Shown: piece by piece, positions 38,888-50,978 of the stretch
Layout: every line of letters begins with the position of its first letter
Position numbering within the stretch: position 1 is the first letter of the stretch
DNA from: Pseudomonadota bacterium
Lineage (GTDB): Bacteria > Pseudomonadota > Gammaproteobacteria > Burkholderiales > Ferrovaceae
Assembly (NCBI GenBank): GCA_021850135.1
Contig: JAJZRV010000004.1
Span: 1 to 57,388, forward strand
Length of the DNA: 57,388 nucleotides
Direction of reading: 5' to 3'
Notes under the pieces: generated by a model
What the model saw: only the letters and a program-made list of their open reading frames with translations
Database searches by the model: none
Told to the model about the DNA's origin: nothing
Translations under genes and position numbers: made by a program

Positions 38888-40828
38888 ATGGGCAAAATCA
38901 TTGGAATCGACTTGGGCACCACCAACTCCTGCGTAGCGGTCATGGAGAACGGCAAGCCCAAGGTCATTGAAAACGCTGAAGGCGCACGGACCACTCCTTC
39001 CGTGGTGGCCTACGTTGACGATGGCGAAATCCTGGTGGGTGCGCCGGCCAAACGGCAGGCCATCACCAACCCCAAGAACACCCTCTTCGCGGTCAAGCGT
39101 CTGATCGGACGCAAATTTGAGGAAGAGATGGTGCAAAAGGACATCAACATGGTCCCCTACAGCATCGTCAAGGCAGGCAACGGCGACGCCTGGGTCGAAG
39201 CGCAAGGGAAAAAAATGGCTCCCCCGGAAGTTTCGGCTGCCGTGCTGCAGAAAATGAAGAAGACCGCCGAAGACTACCTGGGTGAAGAGGTCACCGAAGC
39301 GGTGATCACCGTCCCGGCCTACTTCAACGACAGCCAGCGCCAGGCCACCAAGGATGCGGGCCGGATTGCCGGTCTCGAAGTGAAACGGATCATCAACGAA
39401 CCCACCGCAGCGGCGCTGGCATTTGGCCTGGACAAGAAGGAAGGCGATCGCAAGATTGCGGTCTATGACCTGGGCGGCGGAACCTTCGATATTTCCATCA
39501 TCGAAATTGCCGAAGTGGAAGGTGAGCACCAGTTTGAAGTGCTCTCCACCAATGGAGACACGTTCCTGGGCGGCGAAGACTTCGACCTGCGCATCATCGA
39601 TTTCCTGGCGGACGAGTTCAAGCGCGAAAACGGCCTGGACCTGCGCAAGGACGTGCTGGCACTGCAACGCCTGAAGGAAGCTGCAGAAAAGGCCAAGATC
39701 GAACTGTCCTCGGCGCAGCAGACTGAAGTCAACCTGCCCTACATCACTGCCGATGCCTCCGGTCCCAAGCACCTGGTCGTCAAGATCACGCGTGCCAAGC
39801 TGGAAAGCCTGGTGGAGGACCTCATCGCACGCACCATCAAGCCCTGCGAAGTGGCCATCAAGGATGCCGGCGTCAAGATCAGCGATATTTCCGACGTGAT
39901 CCTGGTGGGCGGACAAAGCCGCATGCCCAAGGTCCAGGAACGCGTGAAGGAGTTCTTCGGCCGCGAGCCCCGCAAGGACGTCAACCCCGACGAAGCCGTG
40001 GCGATCGGCGCCGGCATCCAGGGCGGCGTGCTGCAGGGCGAGGTCAAGGACGTGCTGCTGCTGGACGTGACACCGTTGTCGCTCGGCATCGAAACGCTGG
40101 GCGGCGTGATGACGCGCCTCATCCAGAAGAACACCACGATCCCGACCAAGGCTTCCCAGGTGTTTTCCACGGCGGATGACAACCAGTCCGCAGTCACTAT
40201 CCATGTGCTGCAGGGTGAGCGTGAAATGGCTTCTGGAAACAAGAGCCTGGGCCAGTTCAACCTCTCCGACATTCCGCCCGCCCCCCGTGGCATGCCGCAG
40301 ATCGAAGTCTCTTTTGACATCGACGCCAACGGCATCCTGCATGTGGGCGCCAAGGACAAGGCTACGGGCAAGGAAAGCAAGATCACCATCAAGGCCAACT
40401 CCGGATTGTCTGAAGAAGAAATCCAGCGCATGGTGAAGGACGCCGAAGAGCACGCCGAAGAGGACAAGAAGAACCTGGAAGCGGTCAACACCAAGAACAC
40501 GCTCGAAGCGCTGGTGCACAACGTGGCCAAATCCCTCAAAGAGCATGGCGACAAGCTTGCGGCCGATGAGAAGGGCAAGATCGAAGCAGCCCTCAAGGAG
40601 GCGGAAGAAGTCCTGAAGTCCAACGACACTGCCGCCATGGCCGCAAAAACCGAGGCGCTTTCCGAGGCCAGCCACAAACTGGCCGAAAAGATGTACGGTG
40701 CCGAGCAGGGCGCAGCCGCCCAGGGCGAACACGGGGCCTCAGGCGCCTCCGCAGCGGGGGGCAGCCAGAAGGAAGAAAATGTGGTGGATGCCGAGTTTGA
40801 GGAAGTCAAAGACAAAAACCACAAATAA
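38888..40828 (+). CDS. dnaK: Molecular chaperone DnaK
   Basis: 646 aa; [66 protein letters not shown]-terminal [16 protein letters not shown]. Confidence 0.99.
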   Translation: MGKIIGIDLGTTNSCVAVMENGKPKVIENAEGARTTPSVVAYVDDGEILVGAPAKRQAITNPKNTLFAVKRLIGRKFEEEMVQKDINMVPYSIVKAGNGDAWVEAQGKKMAPPEVSAAVLQKMKKTAEDYLGEEVTEAVITVPAYFNDSQRQATKDAGRIAGLEVKRIINEPTAAALAFGLDKKEGDRKIAVYDLGGGTFDISIIEIAEVEGEHQFEVLSTNGDTFLGGEDFDLRIIDFLADEFKRENGLDLRKDVLALQRLKEAAEKAKIELSSAQQTEVNLPYITADASGPKHLVVKITRAKLESLVEDLIARTIKPCEVAIKDAGVKISDISDVILVGGQSRMPKVQERVKEFFGREPRKDVNPDEAVAIGAGIQGGVLQGEVKDVLLLDVTPLSLGIETLGGVMTRLIQKNTTIPTKASQVFSTADDNQSAVTIHVLQGEREMASGNKSLGQFNLSDIPPAPRGMPQIEVSFDIDANGILHVGAKDKATGKESKITIKANSGLSEEEIQRMVKDAEEHAEEDKKNLEAVNTKNTLEALVHNVAKSLKEHGDKLAADEKGKIEAALKEAEEVLKSNDTAAMAAKTEALSEASHKLAEKMYGAEQGAAAQGEHGASGASAAGGSQKEENVVDAEFEEVKDKNHK

Positions 40829-40839
40829 TCCTTCACAGC

Positions 40840-41979
40840 ATGAGCAAACGCGATTTTTACGAGGTATTGGGGGTCAACCGGGACGCTTCTGAAGAAGACA
40901 TCAAGAAGGCCTACCGCAAGTTGGCAATGAAGTACCACCCGGACCGTAATCCGGATAACGCAAAGGCCGAAGCGCAGTTCAAGGAAGCCAAGGAAGCCTA
41001 CGAAATCCTGTCGGATTCCGACAAGCGGGCTGCCTACGACCGTTACGGCCATGCCGGCGTCGATCCCAGCCATGGCGGGGGCCCGGGTGGCCCCGGCTTT
41101 GGCGGCATGGGCGGCGGGTTTTCGGACGCGTTTGGCGATATTTTTGGCGACCTGTTTGGGGGAGGCGGGGGTCGGGCCAGGCAAGGCGGCGTCTATCGTG
41201 GCGCCGACCTGCGCTACAACCTGGAGATCGGGCTGGAGGAAGCCGCACGCGGCACCGAAACCCAGATTCGCATCCCCACCATGGAAACCTGCGGCACCTG
41301 CAAGGGCTCCGGCGCCAAACCAGGCACCTCCCCCACCACCTGCGGCACCTGCGGCGGCCAGGGCCAGGTGCGCATGCAACAGGGATTTTTCTCCATCCAG
41401 CAGACCTGCCCGGCCTGCCATGGCAGCGGCACCACCATTGCGCATCCCTGTCCGGATTGCGGCGGTGCAGGACGCATCAAGCGCCACAAGACCCTGGCCG
41501 TCAAAATTCCCGCAGGCATTGACCACGGGGACCGGATTCGCCTGGCAGGTGAAGGCGAACACGGTGTCGCCGGCGGCCCGCCAGGAGACCTCTACGTGGT
41601 GGTCCAGATCCGCGCCCACCCGGTCTTCGAGCGCGATGGCCCGGATCTACACTGCGAGATGCCAATCAGTTTCGGTGTGGCCGCGCTGGGCGGGGAAATC
41701 GAAATTCCCACCCTGGACGGACATGCCAAGCTCAAGATTCCGGCAGAAACCCAAACGGGCCAGGTGTTCCGGCTGCGCGGCAAAGGCATCAAGGCCCTGC
41801 GCGGCAGTGGCCATGGGGACCTGATGTGTCACGTGGTGGTAGAGACGCCGGTCAAACTGACCGAGGCGCAGAAAGAATTGCTGCGTCAGCTGGAGACGTC
41901 CACGCGCGGCAGCGCCATGCATAACCCGCGCGCCAAGACCTTCATGGACAAGGTCAAGGACTTTTTCAGCGCAGCCTGA
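40840..41979 (+). CDS. dnaJ: Molecular chaperone DnaJ
   Basis: 379 aa; [35 protein letters not shown], four CxxCxGxG repeats. Confidence 0.99.
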   Translation: MSKRDFYEVLGVNRDASEEDIKKAYRKLAMKYHPDRNPDNAKAEAQFKEAKEAYEILSDSDKRAAYDRYGHAGVDPSHGGGPGGPGFGGMGGGFSDAFGDIFGDLFGGGGGRARQGGVYRGADLRYNLEIGLEEAARGTETQIRIPTMETCGTCKGSGAKPGTSPTTCGTCGGQGQVRMQQGFFSIQQTCPACHGSGTTIAHPCPDCGGAGRIKRHKTLAVKIPAGIDHGDRIRLAGEGEHGVAGGPPGDLYVVVQIRAHPVFERDGPDLHCEMPISFGVAALGGEIEIPTLDGHAKLKIPAETQTGQVFRLRGKGIKALRGSGHGDLMCHVVVETPVKLTEAQKELLRQLETSTRGSAMHNPRAKTFMDKVKDFFSAA

Positions 41980-41985
41980 CGCGCG

Positions 41986-43401
41986 TTACACCCGACGCCA
42001 GATCGTTCCCTGGGGGCCGTCCTCCAGGACGATTCCCTCTGCCAGCAACGCGTCGCGGATGCGATCGGATTCGGCAAAGTTTTTGGCGCGGCGCGCCGCG
42101 GCCCGGTCCTGGATCAGGCCTTCGATGCGCTGCGCATCAGACTGCGCCGACATGGTCGCTCCATCGGCGGGTTGTGCCGCCCCGGCAGCAACCCTGCCCG
42201 CCCCCTCCTGCATCCAGCGGTCCGGATTACGACCCAGCAATCCCATGATCTGCGCCAACCGGAAAAGCTGGGTGGCGGTAGCATCGCTGCCGCTGCGGTT
42301 GGTTTCGCGCGCCAGCCCAAACAGGACGGCCACGGCTTCCGGCGTATTGAAGTCATCGTCCAGGGCGGCCTTGAATTGCCGGGCCGCCTCGTCATTCCAG
42401 TCCACCGGACCGGCACTGACCGTGCGCCCCCGCAATGCGGTGTACAGGGTGTTGAGTGCCTGGCGTGCATCCTCGAGATGGCCATCGGTGTAATTGAGCG
42501 GGCTGCGGTAATGCCCTCGCAGTAAAAAGAAGCGGATGACCTCGGCGTCGAAGACTTTCAGCACCTCTTCGATGGTGAAGAAATTGCCCAGGGACTTGGA
42601 CATCTTCTCGTCATTGACGCGCAGAAACCCGTTGTGCATCCAGACATTCACGAAGGTATGACCGTGCGCCCCCTCGCTCTGCGCGATCTCATTTTCATGA
42701 TGCGGGAACTGCAGGTCATGTCCGCCGCCATGGATGTCGAAGTGCTCACCCAGGAAATGTTCGCTCATGGCCGAGCATTCGATGTGCCAGCCGGGGCGCC
42801 CCGGCCCCCAGGGAGACGGCCAGAAGGGCTCGCCCGGTTTTGCCGCTTTCCACAGCACGAAATCGAGCGGGTCCTTTTTGTGGGGATCCACCGCAATCCG
42901 CTCGCCCGCCCGCAAATCCTCGAGGGATTTTCCCGACAATTTGCCGTACCCCGGAAAATCGCGCACCGAGTAATACACGTCGCCACTGCCACCCACGTAA
43001 GCCAATCCGCGCTTGATCAGTGCCTCGATGATGGCAAGCATGCCCGGGACATGTTCCGTGGCGCGGGGCTCGAAGGTGGGCGGGAGCACATTGAGCCGGC
43101 GCAGGTCGTCGTGCATCGCATCGATCATGCGGCCCGTGAGATCTTTGATAGTTTCGTGATTTTTAGCAGCACGCTCAATGATTTTGTCGTCAATATCAGT
43201 GATATTGCGCACATATGTCACATCGTAGCCCGAAGCCTGCAGCCAGCGGTAAACCAGGTCGAAGTTCACCAGCATGCGGGCATGCCCCAGATGGCAACGG
43301 TCATAAACCGTCATGCCACACACATACATGCGCACCTTGCCGGGTTCGATGGGTTGAAAGGCTGCTACGGAACGGGTCAGCGTATTGAAGAGTTTGAGCA
43401 T
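41986..43401 (-). CDS. cysS: Cysteinyl-tRNA synthetase
   Basis: 471 aa; [80 protein letters not shown]. Confidence 0.98.
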   Translation of the reverse strand: MLKLFNTLTRSVAAFQPIEPGKVRMYVCGMTVYDRCHLGHARMLVNFDLVYRWLQASGYDVTYVRNITDIDDKIIERAAKNHETIKDLTGRMIDAMHDDLRRLNVLPPTFEPRATEHVPGMLAIIEALIKRGLAYVGGSGDVYYSVRDFPGYGKLSGKSLEDLRAGERIAVDPHKKDPLDFVLWKAAKPGEPFWPSPWGPGRPGWHIECSAMSEHFLGEHFDIHGGGHDLQFPHHENEIAQSEGAHGHTFVNVWMHNGFLRVNDEKMSKSLGNFFTIEEVLKVFDAEVIRFFLLRGHYRSPLNYTDGHLEDARQALNTLYTALRGRTVSAGPVDWNDEAARQFKAALDDDFNTPEAVAVLFGLARETNRSGSDATATQLFRLAQIMGLLGRNPDRWMQEGAGRVAAGAAQPADGATMSAQSDAQRIEGLIQDRAAARRAKNFAESDRIRDALLAEGIVLEDGPQGTIWRRV

Positions 43402-43516
43402 GTTCTGGGGGGCACCCCCACCCGCACGGCCGCTTGCCGAAAGGCTGGAAGATGACGCAGTTTGTTGATATAATTAAGTATTCTGCTGCCTAGATTGACG
43501 ACAAGTATATCACGAT

Positions 43517-44098
43517 ATGGTTCTTAACCCTGCCGTAGTGCGCATGACGCTGGCGATTTTGATGGCAGGACTATGCCGCTTCGGTCTGGCTGAAGAGACC
43601 GCCGAACCCGCACAGCCCGTTTCGGCGCCCGTCCCCGTTGTCACTGCAACCCCGCTGCCTGCAGACAATGCGATCAGCAGCCCCAAGGCCATCCAGAAAT
43701 TGTTCGGTGAGGGCAAACTGCAGGAGGCCCTGGCGGCCGCGGACCAGTATCTGGACGTCAATTCCCAGGACGGGGCCATGTTGTTTCTCAAGGCCCAGAT
43801 TCTGACCAAACTGGGAAAAACCGATGACGCCATTGCCGTCCTCGAGGGCATGACGGAGCGTTTTCCAGAGATGGTCGCCCCCTACAACAATCTGGCCGTG
43901 CTCTACGCCGGCAAGGGGCGCCTGGACGAAGCGCGCAAGGTGCTTGAGACGGCATTGATGGTGCAGCCCAACTACGCCACTGCGTATGAGAACCTCGCAG
44001 ACCTTTACGTTGCCTTGGCACGCCAGTCCTATGCCCGCGCATTGAAGCTCGACCCCAACAACAAATCCCTCAAGGCCAAGGCCGACAAACTCAACTAA
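43517..44098 (+). CDS. Tetratricopeptide repeat protein, probably exported
   Basis: 193 aa; hydrophobic N-terminus then TPR-like repeats ([61 protein letters not shown]). Confidence 0.85.
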   Translation: MVLNPAVVRMTLAILMAGLCRFGLAEETAEPAQPVSAPVPVVTATPLPADNAISSPKAIQKLFGEGKLQEALAAADQYLDVNSQDGAMLFLKAQILTKLGKTDDAIAVLEGMTERFPEMVAPYNNLAVLYAGKGRLDEARKVLETALMVQPNYATAYENLADLYVALARQSYARALKLDPNNKSLKAKADKLN

Positions 44099-44109
44099 CT
44101 GGAGATACC

Positions 44110-44604
44110 ATGGTTCGTTTCAAAACCAATTTTGGCGACATCGTTCTGACGCTCGACACGGAAAAGGCGCCCAAGACTGTCGCCAACTTTCTGGAATACG
44201 TCGAGGCCGGCTTCTACGACAACACCATTTTTCATCGCGTCATTGATGGCTTCATGATCCAGGGTGGCGGCTTCGAGCCTGGCATGAAACAAAAGGAAAC
44301 CCGCGCGCCCATCGAAAACGAGGCCGCCAACGGCCTTTCCAATGATTGCTACACCATTGCCATGGCACGCACCTCGGATCCGCATTCAGCCACGGCGCAA
44401 TTTTTCATCAACGTCAAAAACAACGGCTTCCTCAACTTCAGTGCCCCCTCCCGCGATGGCTTTGGGTATTGCGTCTTTGGCAAGGTCACGGAAGGCCAGG
44501 ACGTGGTGGACCGGATCAAGGGTGTCGCCACGGGCAACCGTGCGGGACACGGCGATGTTCCGGTCGAAGATGTCGTCATCGAAAGTGCCCAGGTCATCCA
44601 ATAA
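44110..44604 (+). CDS. ppiB: Peptidyl-prolyl cis-trans isomerase B (cyclophilin)
   Basis: 164 aa; [67 protein letters not shown]. Confidence 0.97.
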   Translation: MVRFKTNFGDIVLTLDTEKAPKTVANFLEYVEAGFYDNTIFHRVIDGFMIQGGGFEPGMKQKETRAPIENEAANGLSNDCYTIAMARTSDPHSATAQFFINVKNNGFLNFSAPSRDGFGYCVFGKVTEGQDVVDRIKGVATGNRAGHGDVPVEDVVIESAQVIQ

Positions 44605-44615
44605 CGCGCGCCTCT

Positions 44616-45341
44616 GTGTTGCATACCCTGTTCATTTCCGACCTGCATCTGTCTGAAGAAACGCCGCACCTTCGCAAGCGTTTTCTGGAGTTTCTTGCAG
44701 GCCCGTGCCGTGAAGCGGAGGCCCTCTACATTCTGGGCGACCTGTTCGAAACCTGGGTGGGAGACGACGACCTTCCCTCGCCGTTCAATCGCAAGATCGT
44801 GGAGGCCCTGCGCGCCCTCACGGCATCCGGTACCGCCCTGTTTTTGATGCATGGCAACCGGGACTTCCTGCTCGGCCAGGATTTTGCGGCAGCGTGCGGC
44901 GCCACCCTGCTGCCCGATCCCACCGAGATCGTCCTCTATGGCGTACGTACCGTACTGACCCATGGAGACCAGTTGTGTACGGATGACGCGGAATACCAGG
45001 CTTACCGAAAACAGGTGAGGAGCGCCGCCTGGCAACGCCAGGTTCTGGCATTGCCGCTGGAAGCGCGCCACAAGATGGCCCGCGAGGCCACAGCCATGAG
45101 CCATAAGGCCAAGCAATCAAAAACCATGGAAATCATGGATGTCGCGCCTCAGGCTGTCACGGACCTGCTGCGCAAATACGAGTACCCACGGCTGATTCAC
45201 GGCCACACCCATCGGCCGGCCCGTCACGTGTATCGTCTGGATGATCAATTCTGCGAACGCTGGGTGCTCCAGGACTGGAATGCGCAGCGTGCGGGGGCCC
45301 TGCGTTGCGACAGCGAAGGCTGTCGGTTTGTACCGCTCTAA
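44616..45341 (+). CDS. lpxH: UDP-2,3-diacylglucosamine diphosphatase (GTG start, or TTG 44619)
   Basis: LHTLFISDLHLSEETPHLRKRFLEFLAGPCREAEALYILGDLFETWVGDDD, FLMHGNRDFLLG, YPRLIHGHTHRPARHVY. Confidence 0.95.
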   Translation: MLHTLFISDLHLSEETPHLRKRFLEFLAGPCREAEALYILGDLFETWVGDDDLPSPFNRKIVEALRALTASGTALFLMHGNRDFLLGQDFAAACGATLLPDPTEIVLYGVRTVLTHGDQLCTDDAEYQAYRKQVRSAAWQRQVLALPLEARHKMAREATAMSHKAKQSKTMEIMDVAPQAVTDLLRKYEYPRLIHGHTHRPARHVYRLDDQFCERWVLQDWNAQRAGALRCDSEGCRFVPL

Positions 45342-46513
45342 CCCAACCCGCGGGCGAGGTCTGCCTGCAGGTCTTGCACCGACTCCAACCCCACGGAAAT
45401 CCGGATCATTCCCGGACCGATGCCTGCCGCCTGACGTTCTGCCTCAGAAATGCGTCCATGGGTGGTAGTGGCCGGATGAGTGATGGTGCTCTTGGTGTCC
45501 CCCAGATTTCCAGTGATGGAAATGACCTCTGTGGCATCAATGACACGCCAGGCTTCGCGCTGCCCGCCCACCACATCGAAAGTGACGATAGCCCCGCCAT
45601 GGGTTTGCTGACGACAGGCCAGCTCGTATTGCGGGTGTGACGGCAACCCGGGGTAGTACACCCGGGCCACGGCAGGATGGCGCTCCAGCCATTCAGCCAG
45701 CGCCTGCGCGCTTCTGGACTGCGCCTCCATCCTGATTTTCAGCGTCTCAAGTCCCTTGAGGCAAATCCAGGCATTGAAGGCGCTCAGGGTGGGCCCGGCA
45801 ATGCGCAGGAACTGGTAAATACCGCCCTCCATCAACAGCTTTTGTGACCCCACGACGGCACCTCCCAGAACCCTGCCCTGACCGTCCAGGTACTTGGTGG
45901 CGGAATGGATCACGATGTCAGCCCCCAGGGCCAGGGGCCGTTGCAGCGCCGGCGTGCAAAAACAGTTGTCCACCACGAGCGTCACGGCAGCGGACCGGGC
46001 AACCTGGGACAGTCCTGCAATGTCCACCAGCTCCATGGTGGGGTTGGACGGGGTTTCCACGAAGAACATCCGCGTATTGGGGCGGATGGCCCGTTTCCAG
46101 GCATCGAGGTCGCTCAGCGGCACAAAGGAGGTTTCGATGCCAAAACGGCCCATGATGGTGACCAGCAACTGCACCGTACTCCCGAAAATGGAGCGCGACG
46201 CAACGATGTGATCACCTGCCTTGAGCAGACCCATGACGGTGCTCAGGATGGCTGACATGCCGCTGGCGGTGGCAATGCAGGCTTCTCCGCCCTCGAGTGC
46301 AGCCAGCCGCTCCTGGAAAGCCGTGACGGTGGGGTTGGTGAAGCGGGAGTAGATATTGCCGGGTTCCCGATTGCCAAACCGGTCTGCCGCCTGCTGCGCA
46401 TTCTTGAAGACGTAGCTGGAAGTCAGATAGAGCGCCTCCGAGTGTTCGTTAAACGCACTGCGGTGTATCCCCGCGCGAACCGCAAGGGTGTCGAGGTCCA
46501 GTTCTTCGTTCAC
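45338..46513 (-). CDS. metZ: O-succinylhomoserine sulfhydrylase (PLP-dependent trans-sulfuration family)
   Basis: 391 aa; [81 protein letters not shown]; follows purF. Confidence 0.93.
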   Translation of the reverse strand: MNEELDLDTLAVRAGIHRSAFNEHSEALYLTSSYVFKNAQQAADRFGNREPGNIYSRFTNPTVTAFQERLAALEGGEACIATASGMSAILSTVMGLLKAGDHIVASRSIFGSTVQLLVTIMGRFGIETSFVPLSDLDAWKRAIRPNTRMFFVETPSNPTMELVDIAGLSQVARSAAVTLVVDNCFCTPALQRPLALGADIVIHSATKYLDGQGRVLGGAVVGSQKLLMEGGIYQFLRIAGPTLSAFNAWICLKGLETLKIRMEAQSRSAQALAEWLERHPAVARVYYPGLPSHPQYELACRQQTHGGAIVTFDVVGGQREAWRVIDATEVISITGNLGDTKSTITHPATTTHGRISEAERQAAGIGPGMIRISVGLESVQDLQADLARGLG

Positions 46514-48036
46514 GCCGATTCGACCGTGCTGAGATTGAGATCCAGTTGCTGCGTCGATTCCTTACCCGTGCGGGTTTCGCCGTCGCAACGATGCGCCTCG
46601 ATATCGGCCAGATATTCCGGCGTGATGTCGCCGGTGATGTAGCAGCCGTCAAAGCAGGAGGAATCAAAACGATCAATGCCCAAAGCCTCACCGCCCACGT
46701 CCCGCACCAGATCTTCGAGGTCCTGGTAGAACACGGCATCGGCGCCGATTTCCAGGGCAATCTCCGCGTCGGAGCGCCCTGTGGCCAGCAGCTCCTGGCG
46801 GGTGGGCATATCAATGCCGTACACGTTGGGAAAACGCACCGGCGGGGCTGCCGAGGCAAAATAAACCTTATGCGCGCCGCAGTCCCGCGCCATCTGAACG
46901 ATTTCACGACTGGTGGTGCCGCGGACGATGGAATCGTCCACCAGCAACACATTCTTGTCCTTGAATTCAAACCCGATGGCGTTGAGTTTCTGGCGCACTG
47001 ACTTTTTACGCTCGGCCTGCCCCGGCATGATGAAGGTGCGGCCGATATAGCGGTTCTTGATGAACCCTTCGCGGTAAGGCACACCCAGTTTTAGCGCCAG
47101 CTGCAACGCACTGGGGCGGCTGGTGTCCGGAATGGGGATGACCACATCGATTTTGAGATCGGGGGCGATGCGCCGTATCTTGTTGCCCAGGCTTTCGCCC
47201 ATTTTGAGCCGGGTCTCGTACACGGAAATGCCATCCATGACCGAATCGGGCCGCGCCAGATAGACGTATTCGAAGATGCAGGGATTTTTCCGGGGCGCAT
47301 CGGCACAAATGCGATTGTAGAAATTGCCGCCTTCGTCAATCAGGATGGCCTCGCCAGGCTCGACATCCCGCATCAGTTCGAAGCCCAGGGCATCCAGCGC
47401 AACGCTCTCGGAGGCCACCATGAACTCCGTACCCATGGGCGTGACATTGCGCCCGATCACCAGGGGACGAATGCCGTGCGGGTCACGAAAGGCCAGCAGG
47501 CCATGCCCTGCAATGATGGTGACTGCAGCGTAGGCGCCATGACAGCGGCGATACACCTGTCCCACAGCCTTGAAGATATCTGCAGGATCGAGCTTATGGC
47601 CTTTGGCGGCGTCCTGTAGCTCGTGCGCCAGTACATTGAGCAGCACCTCCGAATCGGAGTTGGTGTTGACATGACGCCGGTCCTGTTCGAACAGCTCAGC
47701 ACGAAGATGCTCGGAGTTGGTGAGGTTGCCGTTATGGCCAAGGACGATGCCAAATGGCGAATTGACATAGAACGGTTGTGCTTCTGCGGGAGAACTGGCA
47801 GAGCCGGCGGTGGGGTAGCGGCAGTGTGCAATGCCCACGTTGCCCGTCAGGGCACGCATGTCCCGGGTGCGGAACACGTCACGGACAAGCCCCAGCCCCT
47901 TATGCATGTGGAAGGTGCTGCCGTCGGCTGTGGCAATGCCCGCCGCATCCTGGCCCCGATGCTGGAGCAATTGCAGCCCGTCATAAAGCAGCTGATTGAC
48001 GGGTATCTTTGCGACGATTCCGACTATTCCGCACAT
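46510..48036 (-). CDS. purF: Amidophosphoribosyltransferase
   Basis: 508 aa; [58 protein letters not shown]. Confidence 0.98.
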   Translation of the reverse strand: MCGIVGIVAKIPVNQLLYDGLQLLQHRGQDAAGIATADGSTFHMHKGLGLVRDVFRTRDMRALTGNVGIAHCRYPTAGSASSPAEAQPFYVNSPFGIVLGHNGNLTNSEHLRAELFEQDRRHVNTNSDSEVLLNVLAHELQDAAKGHKLDPADIFKAVGQVYRRCHGAYAAVTIIAGHGLLAFRDPHGIRPLVIGRNVTPMGTEFMVASESVALDALGFELMRDVEPGEAILIDEGGNFYNRICADAPRKNPCIFEYVYLARPDSVMDGISVYETRLKMGESLGNKIRRIAPDLKIDVVIPIPDTSRPSALQLALKLGVPYREGFIKNRYIGRTFIMPGQAERKKSVRQKLNAIGFEFKDKNVLLVDDSIVRGTTSREIVQMARDCGAHKVYFASAAPPVRFPNVYGIDMPTRQELLATGRSDAEIALEIGADAVFYQDLEDLVRDVGGEALGIDRFDSSCFDGCYITGDITPEYLADIEAHRCDGETRTGKESTQQLDLNLSTVESA

Positions 48037-48108
48037 AAAACAGAAAGTCCCTGAAAAATGGTAGTTCCCGGACCGTCATATTCTACTCTGATTGCCCGTC
48101 CAGAGTGC

Positions 48109-48618
48109 TTAAAAATGTACGCGCTGGGCCATGCTGTCGGGAAGATAGGGCATCAACAACTTTCCGCCACGCTCGGCCCAGTCAATGAAAAGGGACGACC
48201 TCCACTCGCGTTGCGCGGGAAGCGCGGTCATTCCTGCAAGCAGCACCAGGATCACCACAAACAACGCGCCGCGAAGCATGCCAAACAATCCGCCCAGCAC
48301 ACGGTTGAGCACGCCCAACCCGGCACTTGTCACCATGGCGTTCACGATATGGCCCAGCAGCGCCGTGAGGATCAACCCGGCAATGAAGAAGAGCGCAAAG
48401 CCCGCCATCATTCGAATGGTTTCGCTACCGACGAAGGGAATCAGCCAATGGGCCCCCATCATGCCGTAGGATTTTGCCAGCCAGAAGGCGGCCACCCATC
48501 CGATGAGGGAAAAAATTTCCCGCACCACACCCCGCACCACGCCCAGGGTCAGCGAGGTCAGCACGATCGCAAGCAGGCACCAATCCATCCAGGTGAGGCT
48601 GGAAACCACGTCCATCAT
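48109..48618 (-). CDS. cvpA: Colicin V production protein CvpA family
   Basis: 169 aa; LTWMDWCLLAIVLTSLTLGVVRGVVREIFSLIGWVAAFWLAKSYG; next to purF. Confidence 0.94.
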   Translation of the reverse strand: MMDVVSSLTWMDWCLLAIVLTSLTLGVVRGVVREIFSLIGWVAAFWLAKSYGMMGAHWLIPFVGSETIRMMAGFALFFIAGLILTALLGHIVNAMVTSAGLGVLNRVLGGLFGMLRGALFVVILVLLAGMTALPAQREWRSSLFIDWAERGGKLLMPYLPDSMAQRVHF

Positions 48619-49256
48619 GGCGAGATGACCATGGACTTGATCCCTTTCTGCTCCAGCTGACGAGTCACGGCCAGGGCTTCCGCCTTGCTGTGCAGCGGTC
48701 CGATGCGCACCCGGACCCGAGCCCCATCCTTGTAGTGCGCTTCTTCCCCGACGGCATGAAAGCCCTGGCCATCAAGTTTTTTGACCAGTGCCTGGGCTTT
48801 GGCACGGTCACTGAATACGCCCACCTGGACCCAGTAGCCCGACTTTGCAGCCGCGGCGGCACCTGATGCGCTCACCGTTGGAGACGGTTTTTCTGCGGGG
48901 GATGCTGGCGCGGGAACGGGTGCAGGCGCAGGAGGGACATCGGCGATGGGCGTGGATGGCGCGCCAGCTGTGGGCGCGGCGGCAGGCTCGGGTACGGGGG
49001 GGGCGGCAGCCGCCGCATCGGCGACAGGCTGCGGCAACTCGGGCCGTGCCAAGGAAGCAGCCGCGACGACGGATTCCTCCCCCTGCGCAGCACTGGAAAC
49101 CGGCGCTGCACTGCCTGGGAGTTTGGGCCCCATGGAGTGGTCCAGAATCATGGGCAGCAGCAGGATCACGCACAGCATGATGACCGCTGCGCCGATCATC
49201 CGGCGGCGGCTCTGAATGCGTAAGGCTTGCTCCTGGGCATTCAGGGGACGTTTCAT
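48615..49256 (-). CDS. SPOR domain-containing protein (DedD-like)
   Basis: 213 aa; single TM, Pro/Ala-rich linker, C-terminal SPOR domain YWVQVGVFSDRAKAQALVKKLDGQGFHAVGEEAHYKDGARVRVRIGPLHSKAEALAVTRQLEQKG. Confidence 0.93.
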   Translation of the reverse strand: MKRPLNAQEQALRIQSRRRMIGAAVIMLCVILLLPMILDHSMGPKLPGSAAPVSSAAQGEESVVAAASLARPELPQPVADAAAAAPPVPEPAAAPTAGAPSTPIADVPPAPAPVPAPASPAEKPSPTVSASGAAAAAKSGYWVQVGVFSDRAKAQALVKKLDGQGFHAVGEEAHYKDGARVRVRIGPLHSKAEALAVTRQLEQKGIKSMVISP

Positions 49257-49279
49257 GAATCCCTCATTTCGACAGAGGC

Positions 49280-50146
49280 TCAGGCGGTTTCTGCAACCTG
49301 TGTCAGCTGTCCAAGAATATTGGCCACCCGGTCGCGCATCTGGCGACGGTCTACAATCATGTCGATCGCCCCTTTCTCGAGCAGGAACTCGGAACGCTGA
49401 AACCCTTCGGGCAGGACTTCACGCACTGTCTGCTCGATGACGCGCGGTCCCGCAAAGCCGATGAGCGCATTGGGTTCTGCAATCACGACATCGCCAATCA
49501 TCGCAAAACTGGCGGAAACGCCGCCCATGGTGGGGTCGGTCAGCACCGAAATGAAAGGCAGGCGGGCTTGCGAAAGCCGGGTCAGCGCCGCGCAGGTCTT
49601 GGCCATCTGCATGAGGGACAGCAGCCCCTCCTGCATCCGGGCTCCACCACTGGCCAGAAAACAGACGAAGGGGTACTTCTGGTCAATGGCCGCTTCGACG
49701 GCGCGCACGAACCGCTCGCCAACCACCGAACCCATGGACCCCCCCATGAATTCGAATTCAAATGCCGCGGCCATCAGCGGAAGGCCCTTGAGCGTTCCCT
49801 GCACGACCACCAGGGCATCCGTCTCGCCGGTGGCATTGGTGGCCTCGACCAGGCGATCCACGTAACGCCGACTGTCCTTGAACTTGAGACTGTCCACGGG
49901 AATGACTTCCGAACCGATTTCAAAGCGCCCGTCAGGATCCAGGAAACCGTCCAGGCGGGTCCGCGCGGAAATACGGATGTGGTGGGAACATTTTGGGCAC
50001 ACGTGCAGATTGGATTCGAGGTCGGAACGGTACAGGACCGCCTCGCAGGAACCACATTTGACCCATAGCCCTTCGGGCACGGAACCCTTGCTATTGTTCT
50101 TGTCGCGCTTGATGCGCGGCGGCAGCAGTTTTTTGAACCAGCTCAT
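49280..50146 (-). CDS. accD: Acetyl-CoA carboxylase carboxyltransferase subunit beta
   Basis: 288 aa; [68 protein letters not shown]. Confidence 0.98.
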   Translation of the reverse strand: MSWFKKLLPPRIKRDKNNSKGSVPEGLWVKCGSCEAVLYRSDLESNLHVCPKCSHHIRISARTRLDGFLDPDGRFEIGSEVIPVDSLKFKDSRRYVDRLVEATNATGETDALVVVQGTLKGLPLMAAAFEFEFMGGSMGSVVGERFVRAVEAAIDQKYPFVCFLASGGARMQEGLLSLMQMAKTCAALTRLSQARLPFISVLTDPTMGGVSASFAMIGDVVIAEPNALIGFAGPRVIEQTVREVLPEGFQRSEFLLEKGAIDMIVDRRQMRDRVANILGQLTQVAETA

Positions 50147-50149
50147 TGA

Positions 50150-50947
50150 TCAGGCATCCATGGCTTGACGAAAACGATTGATCAGCGCCCCAACCCTGGC
50201 GGGCACTTCATCTGCGGGACTGGCTTCGATCTCTTCCACGATGCGCGAACCGACCACAATGGCATCGGCCGTCTCGGCAAGTTGGCGCGCCGTGGCACCG
50301 TCCCGAATCCCAAAACCAACACCCACCGGTACGCGGGCAACCGCCTTGATGCGGGCAATCTGTCGCGCAACATCCTGTGGGTCAATGTTTGACGCCCCCG
50401 TCACACCACGCAGCGATACGTAGTAGATGTAACCGGTGGCCAGCGAAGCAATCTCCTTCACGCGCGCATCCGTGGATGTGGGCGACAGCAGAAAAATGGA
50501 ATCGACTCCCTGGGGGCCCAGCAGTTGGCCCAGATCGCGCGCCTCGTCGGGAGGATAGTCCACCACCAACACGCCATCCACACCGGCTGCAGCGCACTGG
50601 CCGGCAAAGTGTTCGCGGCCCATGCGTTCGATGGGGTTGGCATACCCCATCAGCACCACGGGGGTGACATTGTCCGTCTGGCGAAACTGGGCCACCGTGG
50701 CCAGCACATCGTGCAGCGTGACGCCGTTTTTCAACGCCCTCTCGCTGGAACGCTGGATGGTCGGCCCATCCGCCATGGGGTCCGAAAACGGAATGCCCAG
50801 CTCGATGATGTCTGCCCCACCCGTCACCATGGCACGCATGGTGGGTACGCAAAGCGGCAAGCTGGGATCGCCCACTGAAAAGAAGGGAATCAACGCCTTG
50901 TGCCCGGCACGGGCCAGACGTTCAAAAGTTGCGGGAATCCGTGACAC
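50150..50947 (-). CDS. trpA: Tryptophan synthase alpha chain
   Basis: 265 aa; ALIPFFSVGDPSLPLCVPTMRAMVTGGADIIELGIPFSDPMADGPTIQRSSERAL. Confidence 0.98.
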   Translation of the reverse strand: MSRIPATFERLARAGHKALIPFFSVGDPSLPLCVPTMRAMVTGGADIIELGIPFSDPMADGPTIQRSSERALKNGVTLHDVLATVAQFRQTDNVTPVVLMGYANPIERMGREHFAGQCAAAGVDGVLVVDYPPDEARDLGQLLGPQGVDSIFLLSPTSTDARVKEIASLATGYIYYVSLRGVTGASNIDPQDVARQIARIKAVARVPVGVGFGIRDGATARQLAETADAIVVGSRIVEEIEASPADEVPARVGALINRFRQAMDA

Positions 50948-50978
50948 AAATCACTCCTGGTTGTTTTGCAAACACGCG

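Noticed and set aside
38864-41619. Very long minus-strand ORFs (622 and 626 aa) antisense to dnaK and dnaJ
   Set aside because: Shadow ORFs caused by high GC and codon bias; the plus strand is unambiguous DnaK/DnaJ. Antisense-dnaK ORFs are a known annotation artefact.
43469-43474. TATAAT between cysS and the TPR gene as a mapped promoter
   Set aside because: Good -10 hexamer but no clear -35 at 17 bp; not enough to call.
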